From: Stenotrophomonas maltophilia
GTDB lineage: Bacteria; Pseudomonadota; Gammaproteobacteria; Xanthomonadales; Xanthomonadaceae
Assembly: GCF_002799155.1 (NCBI RefSeq)
Contig: NZ_NERD01000002.1
Span: 62,001-126,000 of the forward strand
Direction of reading: 5' to 3'
Length of the DNA stretch: 64,000 nucleotides
Position numbers and translations under genes: made by a program. Positions 7,390 through 14,700 of the stretch are shown piece by piece. The notes under the pieces are model-generated. The model saw nothing but the letters and a program-made list of their open reading frames with translations, was not told the DNA's origin and searched no databases. Position 1 is the first letter of the stretch; each line of letters starts with the position of its first letter.

Positions 7390-9984
7390 GTGTCCTTGCA
7401 TTGCCGTGCCGTTCTTCCGTTGCTGCTTGCCGCCGCCACCGCACTGTCCCTGCCGCAGCCGGCGCAGGCACAGAGTGCCTACTTCTTCCCGCAGGTTGCC
7501 GATGCAGCGGCGTTCGATGCGGCGGTGCCCACGCCGGAACAGTTCCTCGGCTACCCGATCGGCAGCCGCTACACGCGGCACGACCAGCTTGTGGCGTACT
7601 TCCAGGAACTGGCGAAACGCTCGGACAGGATCAGTGTGCGCGAGATCGGCCGCAGCTATGAAGGTCGCCCGCTGTTGATCGCCACCGTCACCGCTGCAGG
7701 CAATCATGCGCGGCTGGAACAGATCCGCCAGCAGCACGCGACCCTGGCCGATCCGGCGCAGCCGCGCAGCGCCGCCGGTGACAGCCCGGTGGTGGTGTGG
7801 CTGGGCTACAGCGTGCATGGCAACGAGACCTCCAGTGCCGAAGCGGCGATGCTGACGGCCTACTACCTGGTGGCCAACCGCAGCGCCGAAACCCAGCAGT
7901 GGCTGCAGCAGGCGGTGGTGCTGTTCGACCCGGCGCAGAATCCGGACGGCCGCGATCGCGCCGCCAACTGGCACAACGCCTGGGCGTCCGATCCAGCTTC
8001 AGCCGACCCGGCCGACAAGGAACACGTCGAACCGTTCCCGCAGGGCCGCACCAACCACTACTTCACCGATCTCAACCGCGACTGGCTGGCCCTGACCCAG
8101 CGGGACTCGCGGCCGAAGGTGGAGGTGTTCCACCAGTGGTACCCGAACGTGCAGATCGACTTCCACGAGATGGGCAAGGACAGCACCTACTACTTCGAGC
8201 CGTCGCCGAAGAGCATGCACAGCCCGCTGATTCCGGCGGCGTCATATGAGTTCAACAAGACCCTGGCCAAGTACCACGCGCAGGCATTGGATGCACTGGG
8301 TTCGCTGTACTACACCGGCGAAAACTTCGACAACTTCTCGCCGGTCTATGGCTCCACCTACCCGGACTTCCATGGCGCCGTCGGCGTTACCGTCGAGCAG
8401 GCCAGCTCGCGCGGCCGCGTGCAGGAATCGGTGAATGGCCTGCTGACCTTCCCGTTCACCATCCGCAACCAGGTCGCTACCGGACTGGGCACGGTGCGTG
8501 GCGCGGTGACCGAGCGCAGCGGCCTGTTCGACCTGCAGAAGCAGTTCTTCCAGAGCGCGCTGAAGCAGGCCGCACAGCAGCCGGTGAAGAGTTTCGTATT
8601 CGGCGATGCGCATGATCCGGCACTGACCCGCCGCCTGCTGGAACTGTTGCTGCTGCATCGCATCGAAGTGCGCGCGCTGGATCGTGCAGTCACTGTCGAT
8701 GGGCAGCGCTTCGATGCCGGCAGCGCCTACGTGGTGCCGGTGCAGCAGGCGCAGTTCCGCCTGGTGCATTCGATCTTTGCCGAGACGCCGCCGATCAAGG
8801 GCGATGTGTTCTACGGCAGCACCAGTTATGCCATTGCACCCGCTTACGGCGTGGCCTTCGCCGGCAGCCGCAGCCGCATCGACGGCGGCGCACGCGTGAC
8901 CGCGCTACCGGCGGAGCCGGGCGCCGTGCTGGGCGGCCAGGCCGGATTCGCCTACGCGATCGACTGGCGCGACTACAATGCCGGGCGCGCGTTGGCCGCG
9001 CTGCAGGACAAGGGTGTGAATGCACGCGCGGCATTCCAGCCGTTCACCACCGCGACCGCGCAGGGCGAGGTCAGCTTCGCTGCCGGCAGCCTGGTGATTC
9101 CTGTTGCCGGGCAGTCGCTGCAGGGCGCGGCGCTGCTTGAAGCAGTGACGTCCGCCGCGCGCGCTGCCGGCGTGCCGGTGCATGCGCTGTCCAGCGGCCG
9201 CAGCAGCGAGGGCATCGATCTCGGAAGTGATGGCGTCAAGGCACTGCGCAAGCCGGCCGTTGCGCTGGTGATGGGCGAGGGCGTAGCGGCCACCGAAATT
9301 GGTTCGGCGTGGTTCCTGTTGGACCAGCAGCTGCGGTTGCGCGCCAGCAAGCTGGATCCCCAGCAGCTGGGCAAGGTGCCGCTGGATCGCTACACCACCA
9401 TCGTGCTGTCCGGCGGAACCTACACCGGCATCGATGCCACGGCGGTGGCTGCACTGAAGCGTTGGATACAGGCCGGTGGTTCACTGGTGACCTACGGCAG
9501 TGCCTCGAAATGGGCGATCGAACAGAAGCTGGCCGACGGTGAGAAGCTTGGCAAGGAGGAAGATGCTGCTGACGAAAGCCGTCGTGCGTTTGGTGACCAG
9601 CGTGACATCGCCGCGATCGAGCGGGTCAGCGGCAACATCCTCAGTGCCGACGTGGATACCAGCCATCCGCTGGCGTTCGGCGTGCCACGCAGGCAGCTGG
9701 CGATCAACAAGGAAAATACGGTAACGCTGCAGCCAAGCGCGAATCCGTTCTCGACGGTGGTGCGCATCGACACGCCGCCGCGAGTGAATGGCTATCTGTC
9801 CGCGCGCAACCGCACGCGGGTGGCGGGCAGCGCATGGCTGCTGGTGTCGGCCCAGGGGCAGGGCAACGTGGTGTTGTTTGCCGATGACCCCGCGCATCGC
9901 AAGTATTGGCACGGGACGGATCGGTTGCTGATCAACGCGATCTTCTTCGGGAATCTGGTGAATCCGAGTAAAGCGCGGGGTTGA
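7390..9984 (+). CDS. Secreted M14-family zinc metallopeptidase
   Basis: An 864-residue protein starting at GTG 7390, with AGGGGAG five bases upstream; an upstream TTG would add residues before the signal peptide (LPLLLAAATALSLPQPAQAQ). The carboxypeptidase domain (about residues 50-360) has the zinc motif HGNE (H143, E146), a third ligand H259 (IDFHEMG), and a catalytic-type glutamate E336 (TVEQ). The C-terminal half (about 400-864) resembles a class-I glutamine-amidotransferase-like or Rossmann-type accessory region and lacks clear catalytic residues. It follows the TonB receptor with a 74-bp gap and the same orientation, so the pair probably forms one transcription unit for peptide use. Confidence 0.85.
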   Translation: MSLHCRAVLPLLLAAATALSLPQPAQAQSAYFFPQVADAAAFDAAVPTPEQFLGYPIGSRYTRHDQLVAYFQELAKRSDRISVREIGRSYEGRPLLIATVTAAGNHARLEQIRQQHATLADPAQPRSAAGDSPVVVWLGYSVHGNETSSAEAAMLTAYYLVANRSAETQQWLQQAVVLFDPAQNPDGRDRAANWHNAWASDPASADPADKEHVEPFPQGRTNHYFTDLNRDWLALTQRDSRPKVEVFHQWYPNVQIDFHEMGKDSTYYFEPSPKSMHSPLIPAASYEFNKTLAKYHAQALDALGSLYYTGENFDNFSPVYGSTYPDFHGAVGVTVEQASSRGRVQESVNGLLTFPFTIRNQVATGLGTVRGAVTERSGLFDLQKQFFQSALKQAAQQPVKSFVFGDAHDPALTRRLLELLLLHRIEVRALDRAVTVDGQRFDAGSAYVVPVQQAQFRLVHSIFAETPPIKGDVFYGSTSYAIAPAYGVAFAGSRSRIDGGARVTALPAEPGAVLGGQAGFAYAIDWRDYNAGRALAALQDKGVNARAAFQPFTTATAQGEVSFAAGSLVIPVAGQSLQGAALLEAVTSAARAAGVPVHALSSGRSSEGIDLGSDGVKALRKPAVALVMGEGVAATEIGSAWFLLDQQLRLRASKLDPQQLGKVPLDRYTTIVLSGGTYTGIDATAVAALKRWIQAGGSLVTYGSASKWAIEQKLADGEKLGKEEDAADESRRAFGDQRDIAAIERVSGNILSADVDTSHPLAFGVPRRQLAINKENTVTLQPSANPFSTVVRIDTPPRVNGYLSARNRTRVAGSAWLLVSAQGQGNVVLFADDPAHRKYWHGTDRLLINAIFFGNLVNPSKARG

Positions 9985-10013
9985 GGCTTTGCGCGCCTTG
10001 ATTGATGCGTGTG

Positions 10014-10119
10014 GGGGAGGCCGGGCGGGCTGCGCAGGACACGCTGTAAATACGTCCATGTAAGCTCGATCGGCGCATCCATGCGCCTCACGGTCCTGCG
10101 CAGCCCGCCCGGCCTCCCC
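10014..10119 (-). repeat. GGA-hairpin unit A1 (27-bp perfect arms, 52-bp core)
   Basis: Arms 10014-10040 and 10093-10119 are perfectly complementary over 27 bp. On the minus strand the 52-bp core (10041-10092) reads CGTGAG, hairpin GGCGC-ATGGAT-GCGCC, GATCGAGC, hairpin TAC-ATGGAC-GTA, TTTACAGCGT. It forms an inverted pair with the unit at 10310-10417. The whole interval 9985-10460 carries no gene. Confidence 0.9.
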
Positions 10120-10213
10120 TCGACAGTTTCCTGCGGGCGCGGACGCATCGAACCCCAAGGCGGGAGCAAGGGCAAAAGCAAAGCCAGGAATTTCGACTTC
10201 GGCTTTTGCCTTT

Positions 10214-10255
10214 GAATCTGAATTTGAATTTGAATTTGAATTTGAATTTGAATTT
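10214..10255. repeat. Hexanucleotide microsatellite (GAATTT)
   Basis: Seven hexamer units, one GAATCT and six GAATTT, in the AT-rich middle between the two inverted GGA-hairpin units. A short inverted repeat (GGCAAAAGC / GCTTTTGCC) lies just left of it. Confidence 0.95.
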
Positions 10256-10309
10256 GATCTTCTTCTCCCGGCTACCCGGCGGGACAAGTAGGCGCTGGCG
10301 ATCTTTGAA

Positions 10310-10417
10310 GCGGCGCAGGGCGGAGTGGGGGCAAAACCGTGAGCGCCATGGATGGCGCGATCGAGCCCCCATGGATGGGTTTACGGCGTGTTTTGCCCCC
10401 ACTCCGCCCTGCGCCGC
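10310..10417 (+). repeat. GGA-hairpin unit A2 (28-bp perfect arms, 52-bp core)
   Basis: Arms 10310-10337 and 10390-10417 pair perfectly over 28 bp and share no sequence with the arms of unit A1. The plus-strand core (10338-10389) reads CGTGA, hairpin GCGCC-ATGGAT-GGCGC, GATCGAGC, hairpin CCC-ATGGAT-GGG, TTTACGGCGT. Stems differ from unit A1 by compensating changes, while loops and linkers are conserved. Confidence 0.9.
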
Positions 10418-10460
10418 CCCAAGCCAAACCATCCGCGTGCTTTCACCCACGGTAGCCGGC

Positions 10461-10491
10461 AAAAAAAAAGGACGGCGCGTCAGCGCCGTCC
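10461..10491 (-). terminator. Rho-independent terminator of rhlE
   Basis: GGACGGCGC (10470-10478) pairs with GCGCCGTCC (10483-10491) around GTCA. The minus strand then has nine T. It lies 49 bp after the rhlE stop. Confidence 0.9.
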
Positions 10492-10539
10492 CCCGATAGC
10501 CTCCCGCGCAGCGGGAAGCACAACAGCTGTCAGCTGTGA

Positions 10540-11955
10540 TCAGCCGGCGCGACCGCCGCCGCCCTGGCCACGACCACGACCGCCACCATTGCCACCACCC
10601 CCACGACGCTGGCCCTGACCGGCGCCTGCACCCGCACGCTGCTGGCCATTGCCACCGCCCTCGCGACGGCCACCACCGGCCTTCTTCGGGCCGGCATGCG
10701 CATGGCGCGGCGCATCGCCGTGCGGGCGACGCGCGTGGCTCTTGCGTGGTGCGCGCTCGCCGGTATCGTGCTCGGCCTTGCCCGGCGCACTGTTGCCCCA
10801 GCGGATCGGCGTCTGCAGCTCGAAGCCCGGCACATCGCGGATGTCCATGTCGCGGCCCAGCAGGCGCACGATCGCGCGCAGCAGCTTCACTTCATCCTGC
10901 GCCACCAGCGAAATCGCCTGGCCGGTCGCGCCATTGCGGCCGGTGCGGCCGATGCGGTGCACGTAGTCCTCGGCCACCATCGGCAGGTCGAAGTTGATCA
11001 CCTTCGGCAGCTCGTTGATGTCGATGCCGCGCGCGGCGATGTCGGTGGCCACCAGCACGGTCACCCGGCCGGCCTTGAAGTCACCCAGCGCGCGCAGGCG
11101 CTGGCCCTGGCTCTTGTTGCCGTGGATCGCCGCGGTCTTGATGCCCGACTTCTCCAGGAACGTGGCCAGCTTGTCGCTGCCGTGCTTGGTGCGGGCGAAC
11201 ACCAGGGTCTGCTCGCGGCTGTCCTGCGCCAGCAGGTGCAGCAGCAGGTCGCGCTTGCGGCCGGCATCGACCGGGTGCACGCGGTGGGTGATGGTCTCGG
11301 CCACGGTGTTCTTCGGCGTCACCTGGATCTGTTCCGGGTTGCGCATGAACTCCAGCGCCAGCTGGCGGATGTTGTCCTCGAAGGTGGCCGAGAACAGCAG
11401 GGTCTGGCGGTTCTGCTTCGGCAGCTTGGCCAGGATGCGCTTGATCGACGGCAGGAAGCCCATGTCGAGCATGCGGTCGGCTTCGTCCAGCACCAGCAGT
11501 TCGATGCCGGACAGATCGACGCTGCGGCGCTCCAGATGGTCGATCAGGCGGCCCGGGCAGGCCACCAGCAGGTCCACACCACGGCGCAGGATGTCCAGCT
11601 GGTTGCCCATGCCGACGCCGCCGTAGATGCAGGCGCTGGGGATGCGCAGATACTTGCTGTAGCCACGCAGGCTGTCATGCACCTGGGTGGCCAGCTCGCG
11701 GGTCGGGGCCAGGATCAGCGCACGCGGCTTGCGCGGGCCGCTGCGCACTTCCTGCGAGGCGGTGCCCAGGTGCTGCAGCAGTGGCAGGCCGAAGGCGGCA
11801 GTCTTGCCGGTACCGGTCTGCGCGCCGGCCAGCAGGTCGCGACCGGCCAGCGCGAGCGGGATCGCCTGCTGCTGGATCGGGGTCGGGTTTTCGTAGCCCT
11901 GTTCGGCAAGCGCGCGCAGCAGGAAGGGCGCCAGGCCCAGCGATTCAAAAGACAT
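10540..11955 (-). CDS. rhlE: DEAD-box ATP-dependent RNA helicase RhlE
   Basis: A 471-residue RNA helicase. The RecA-like core covers about residues 1-375: Q-motif FESLGL/PTPIQ, motif I AQTGTGKT at 45-52, Ia PTRELA, motif II DEAD at 157-160, motif III SAT at 189-191, and motif VI HRIGRTGR. The last 80 or so residues are a disordered Lys/Arg/Gly tail with RGG-type repeats that should bind RNA. RhlE helicases unwind structured RNA in ribosome assembly and cold adaptation. The start has GGAG nine bases upstream. The gene is monocistronic, with a strong terminator, and is flanked on both sides by palindrome complexes. Confidence 0.92.
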   Translation of the reverse strand: MSFESLGLAPFLLRALAEQGYENPTPIQQQAIPLALAGRDLLAGAQTGTGKTAAFGLPLLQHLGTASQEVRSGPRKPRALILAPTRELATQVHDSLRGYSKYLRIPSACIYGGVGMGNQLDILRRGVDLLVACPGRLIDHLERRSVDLSGIELLVLDEADRMLDMGFLPSIKRILAKLPKQNRQTLLFSATFEDNIRQLALEFMRNPEQIQVTPKNTVAETITHRVHPVDAGRKRDLLLHLLAQDSREQTLVFARTKHGSDKLATFLEKSGIKTAAIHGNKSQGQRLRALGDFKAGRVTVLVATDIAARGIDINELPKVINFDLPMVAEDYVHRIGRTGRNGATGQAISLVAQDEVKLLRAIVRLLGRDMDIRDVPGFELQTPIRWGNSAPGKAEHDTGERAPRKSHARRPHGDAPRHAHAGPKKAGGGRREGGGNGQQRAGAGAGQGQRRGGGGNGGGRGRGQGGGGRAG

Positions 11956-11973
11956 TGAGTTTGCTCCAAGTAC

Positions 11974-12001
11974 AAGAAACGCCTGACCGACTGGACAGGC
12001 G
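11974..12001 (-). promoter_or_regulatory. Small hairpin in the rhlE leader
   Basis: On the minus strand CGCCTG and CAGGCG (6-bp stem, 10-nt loop) are followed by TTTCTTGT, 25-30 bases before the rhlE start. This could be a weak attenuator or a cold-shock leader structure. A stem this short occurs often by chance at this GC content. Confidence 0.25.
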
Positions 12002-12247
12002 GGGGCAGATCAAACTGATCGGCTGACTCGGAGCGTTCCCGTGAACCGCGCTGCGAGAATTGGGTGCAGCCGGCACGAAGCGCAGGCTGGAATGCGTGAC
12101 GAACGGCGTCGGAGTGGGGGCGGGCGAAGAGGGCGGACCCTGGTCGCCGGCGGTCCCGGAGGGAAACGGACGGCCGCTGCAGACCCCGCAAGTCTAAACG
12201 ATGTTTGAGACTTCACGCAAAAAGGCCTGTTCAGGTAGGGGCTCTCT

Positions 12248-12264
12248 GCAGGGCTGCGCCCTGC
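12248..12264. repeat. GCAGGGC/GCCCTGC hairpin, left edge of the 12-kb palindrome complex
   Basis: A perfect 7-bp stem with a 3-nt loop. The same hairpin is found at 12835-12851 (right edge) and at 61216-61232 and 61388-61406, each time next to hexamer repeats and a GGA-hairpin unit. Confidence 0.8.
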
Positions 12265-12280
12265 ACCCGCAGAGGCCGGA

Positions 12281-12300
12281 GCAACGTCAACGTCAACGTC
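12281..12300. repeat. Short (GTCAAC)n tandem repeat
   Basis: About three AACGTC units. The mirror stretch of GTTGCC/GTTGTC-type hexamers lies at 12792-12823. Confidence 0.8.
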
Positions 12301-12322
12301 AAAAGCTGGTTTCCTGAGGGAT

Positions 12323-12424
12323 GGCGGGGTGGGTCCGGTGGCAGGGGGCGCCGTAAATACGTCCATGTAGGCTCGGTCGCCGCATCCATGCGGCTCACGC
12401 CCCTGCCACCGGACCCACCCCGCC
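12323..12424 (-). repeat. GGA-hairpin unit A3 (25-bp perfect arms, 52-bp core)
   Basis: Arms 12323-12347 and 12400-12424 are perfectly complementary (GGCGGGGTGGGTCCGG...). The minus-strand core of 52 bp (12348-12399) reads CGTGAG, hairpin CCGC-ATGGAT-GCGG, CGACCGAGCC, hairpin TAC-ATGGAC-GTA, TTTACGGCGC. Its left arm also occurs at 61 kb. Confidence 0.9.
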
Positions 12425-12471
12425 TTCGACAGTTTTCCGCGATCTGTCGGAACGGTGTTCTGCTTTGGTGG

Positions 12472-12492
12472 GTGCCGACCGTTGGTCGGCAC
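12472..12492. repeat. SMAG/REP-type palindrome
   Basis: GTGCCGACC-GTT-GGTCGGCAC, a perfect 9-bp stem. It forms an inverted pair with the copy at 12532-12552. Such palindromes are abundant intergenic REP elements in Stenotrophomonas. Confidence 0.85.
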
Positions 12493-12531
12493 GAGCTCTG
12501 ATTCTGTTTTGAATTTCGATATCTGACAGAT

Positions 12532-12552
12532 GTGCCGACCAACGGTCGGCAC
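12532..12552. repeat. SMAG/REP-type palindrome
   Basis: GTGCCGACC-AAC-GGTCGGCAC, followed by CCACC. It mirrors the copy at 12472-12492 across an AT-rich 39-bp spacer. Confidence 0.85.
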
Positions 12553-12577
12553 CCACCGTCAGCCGCGTGAACCTGTC

Positions 12578-12764
12578 GGGTGGGGCGGTGTGGGTGGGCA
12601 GGAACGTTGGCGCCATGGATGGCGCCATCGAGCCCCCATGGGTGAGGGCGCTTTGCTTGTGAAGCACAGCTTCGCAAGCGCCCGAGCGCGCAGCCGCCAG
12701 CGGCTGGGCCGGACCCCGGAGGGGGGGGTTACGGCGTGTCCTGCCCACCCACACCGCCCCGCCC
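12578..12764 (+). repeat. GGA-hairpin unit A4 with expanded second hairpin
   Basis: Arms 12578-12603 and 12739-12764 pair over 26 bp with one mismatch. The first hairpin is TGGCGCC-ATGGAT-GGCGCCA. The second begins CCCCCATGG and is interrupted by about 80 bp that fold on their own (GGGCGCTT...AAGCGCCC, CAGCCGCCAGCGGCTG) before the conserved TTACGGCG end. Confidence 0.8.
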
Positions 12765-12791
12765 AACCAGCAGAACGCCAGAGCTGTTTTT

Positions 12792-12823
12792 GACGTTGTC
12801 GTTGCCGTTGCCATTGCCGTTGC
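12792..12823. repeat. Degenerate hexamer repeat (GTTGCC-like)
   Basis: Tandem GTTGTC/GTTGCC/ATTGCC units, the mirror of the hexamers at 12281-12300. Confidence 0.75.
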
Positions 12824-12834
12824 ATTGAGCAGGT

Positions 12835-12851
12835 GCAGGGCGCAGCCCTGC
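12835..12851. repeat. GCAGGGC/GCCCTGC hairpin, right edge of the 12-kb palindrome complex
   Basis: A 7-bp stem with loop GCA. Together with the left copy it closes a nested palindromic complex of about 600 bp between rhlE and the fumarylacetoacetate hydrolase gene. The remaining part of this roughly 1-kb gap (11956-12247, 12852-12959) shows no gene. Confidence 0.8.
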
Positions 12852-12959
12852 CGAACCCCCTCCTGCGGTAGGGTGGGCCGATGCCGCGCTGCAGCTTGGC
12901 GCCGCCGTAGATTTGATTACACTTGAAACTTGTTTGCCCACGACTCCGGACACCCACCC

Positions 12960-13949
12960 ATGAAGCTTGGTTCTTTGAAGGAAGGCGGCCGCGACGGCAC
13001 CCTGATCGTCGTCTCGCGTGACCTGCGCCACGGCGTGCGCGCCACCGGCATTGCCGCCACCCTGCAGCAGGCCCTGGAGGACTGGAGCCACATCGCACCG
13101 CGCCTGAACGCCCTGTACGAATCGCTCAACGCCGGCGACGCCGATGGCGTGTTCGACCTCGATCCACAGGCGCTGGCCGCGCCGATGCCGCGTGCCTACG
13201 AATTCGTCGATGGCAGCGCCTACCTGCCGCATGTCGAGCGCGTGCGCCGCGCCCGTGGCGCCGAGGTGCCGGAGAGCTTCTATACCGACCCCCTGATGTA
13301 CCAGGCCACCAGCGCCGGCTTCCATGGCCCGCGCGACGCGGTCAAGGTGGTCAGCGAGGACTACGGCATCGACCTGGAAGCGGAAATCGTGGTGATCACC
13401 GACGACGTGCCGATGGCGGCCACGCCGGAACAGGCCGCTGGCCACATCCAGCTGGTCGGCCTGGTCAACGATGTCTCGCTGCGCAACCTGATTCCCGGCG
13501 AACTGGCCAAGGGCTTCGGCTTCCTGCAGTCCAAGCCGCGCTCGGCGCTGTCGCCGGTGTTCGTCACCCCCGACGAGCTGGGCGCTGCGTGGCAGGACAG
13601 CAAGGTGCACCTGCCGCTGCTGACCCACATCAACGGTCAGTGGTTCGGTGCGCCGGAAGCGGGCGTGGACATGCAGTTCAACTTCGCCCAGCTGGTCGCA
13701 CATGCGGCCAAGACCCGTCCGTTGGGCGCCGGCACCATCGTCGGTTCCGGCACCATTGCCAACGAGGACACCAGCAAGGGCGCTTCGTGCTTCGCCGAGC
13801 AGCGTGTGGTCGAAACCCTGCGTGATGGCAAGCCGAGCACGCCGTTCATGTCCTTCGGTGATGTGGTCCGCATCGAGATGCTCGATGCCGCCGGCAACAG
13901 CATCTTCGGTGCGATCGAGCAGCGCATCGAACAGGCGACCAGGCCCTGA
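12960..13949 (+). CDS. Fumarylacetoacetate hydrolase family protein
   Basis: A 329-residue FAH-fold hydrolase. The metal/active-site stretch DLEAEIVVITDDVP, then FLQSKPRSALSPVF and GAGTIVGSGTIAN are typical of bacterial fumarylacetoacetases of this size. The reaction is fumarylacetoacetate to fumarate plus acetoacetate, the last step of tyrosine/homogentisate degradation. The next gene, 14 bp downstream, is maleylacetoacetate isomerase, which makes its substrate, so the assignment is well supported. ATG 12960 gives MKLGSLKEGGRDGTL, the usual N terminus. No strong ribosome binding site is visible. The upstream region runs into the palindrome complex. Confidence 0.9.
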   Translation: MKLGSLKEGGRDGTLIVVSRDLRHGVRATGIAATLQQALEDWSHIAPRLNALYESLNAGDADGVFDLDPQALAAPMPRAYEFVDGSAYLPHVERVRRARGAEVPESFYTDPLMYQATSAGFHGPRDAVKVVSEDYGIDLEAEIVVITDDVPMAATPEQAAGHIQLVGLVNDVSLRNLIPGELAKGFGFLQSKPRSALSPVFVTPDELGAAWQDSKVHLPLLTHINGQWFGAPEAGVDMQFNFAQLVAHAAKTRPLGAGTIVGSGTIANEDTSKGASCFAEQRVVETLRDGKPSTPFMSFGDVVRIEMLDAAGNSIFGAIEQRIEQATRP

Positions 13950-13963
13950 GCAGGGAGGCGGCG

Positions 13964-14632
13964 ATGGAGATCCCGGCCGACGACGGCATCGTGCTGTACA
14001 CCTACTGGCGATCCAGCGCCGCCTACCGCGTGCGCATCGGCCTGGAGCTGAAGGGCCTGGCCTGGGAGGCGCGGCCGGTGCACTTGGTGCGCGAGGGCGG
14101 CGAACAACACCTGGACGCCTATCGCACGCTCAATCCGCAGCAACTGGTGCCCACCCTGCTGCACGAGGGGCACGCGCTCACCCAGTCGCTGGCGATCCTT
14201 GAGTACCTGGATGAGCGCTTCCCGCACGTGCCGCTGCTGCCGGCCGACGCCGCTGGCCGCGCGCGGGTTCGGGCGCTGGCCCAGCTGGTGGCCTGCGACA
14301 TCCACCCGATCAACAACCTGCGGGTGATGCAGTACCTGGAGCGCACCCTGCAGCTGCCGGCCGATGCCCGCACGCAATGGACCCTGCACTGGATCGCCGA
14401 GGGCTTCGCTGCGATGGAAGCCCTGCTGGCCAACAGCACGGACACCGGCACCTTCTGCCACGGCGACCGCCCCGGGCTGGCCGACATCTGCCTGCTGCCG
14501 CAGCTGTACAACGCGCATCGCTTCGGCCTGGATCTGGCGTCGTACCCGACCCTGCGCCGCATCGAGGCCGCCTGCCAGGCGCTGGACGCCTTCGACCGCG
14601 CGCGCCCGGAAAACCAGCTCGACGCCGCCTGA
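13964..14632 (+). CDS. maiA: Maleylacetoacetate isomerase (zeta-class GST)
   Basis: A 222-residue zeta-class glutathione transferase that isomerises 4-maleylacetoacetate to 4-fumarylacetoacetate with glutathione. The N-terminal thioredoxin fold carries YWRSSAAYRVRIGLELKGL, in which the zeta-class SSCS motif reads SSAA: the first two serines are kept and the cysteine is Ala. QSLAILEYLDE is the glutathione-binding segment. The C-terminal helical domain (about 90-222) contains GDRPGLADICLLPQLYNA. GGGAGG lies a few bases before the ATG. The gene is coupled in tandem with the hydrolase gene and followed by a strong terminator palindrome. Confidence 0.93.
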   Translation: MEIPADDGIVLYTYWRSSAAYRVRIGLELKGLAWEARPVHLVREGGEQHLDAYRTLNPQQLVPTLLHEGHALTQSLAILEYLDERFPHVPLLPADAAGRARVRALAQLVACDIHPINNLRVMQYLERTLQLPADARTQWTLHWIAEGFAAMEALLANSTDTGTFCHGDRPGLADICLLPQLYNAHRFGLDLASYPTLRRIEAACQALDAFDRARPENQLDAA

Positions 14633-14638
14633 AAGTAG

Positions 14639-14700
14639 AGGGGACGGAGGGGATTAAGTCGTTTGTGCACTTACGACTTAATCCCCTCCGTCCCCTTTTT
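14639..14700 (+). terminator. 24-bp palindromic terminator repeat, copy 1
   Basis: Arms 14639-14662 and 14673-14696 (AGGGGACGGAGGGGATTAAG...) pair perfectly around a 10-nt loop and end in five T on the plus strand, so it terminates maiA. It overlaps the 3' end of the convergent UdgX-like gene. A near-identical copy lies at 17460-17525. Confidence 0.9.

Noticed and set aside
10214..10255. GAATTT repeats as a CRISPR array
   Set aside because: Units are six bases long and contiguous without spacers; this is a microsatellite.
10696..11958. Open frame of 420 codons on the plus strand, opposite rhlE
   Set aside because: It mirrors rhlE in full, has no recognisable motif and shows the Ala/Gln/His/Val-rich composition that antisense frames take in GC-rich genes.
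12248..12851. Insertion sequence between rhlE and the fumarylacetoacetate hydrolase gene
   Set aside because: No transposase frame exists; the palindromes are intergenic repeat modules.
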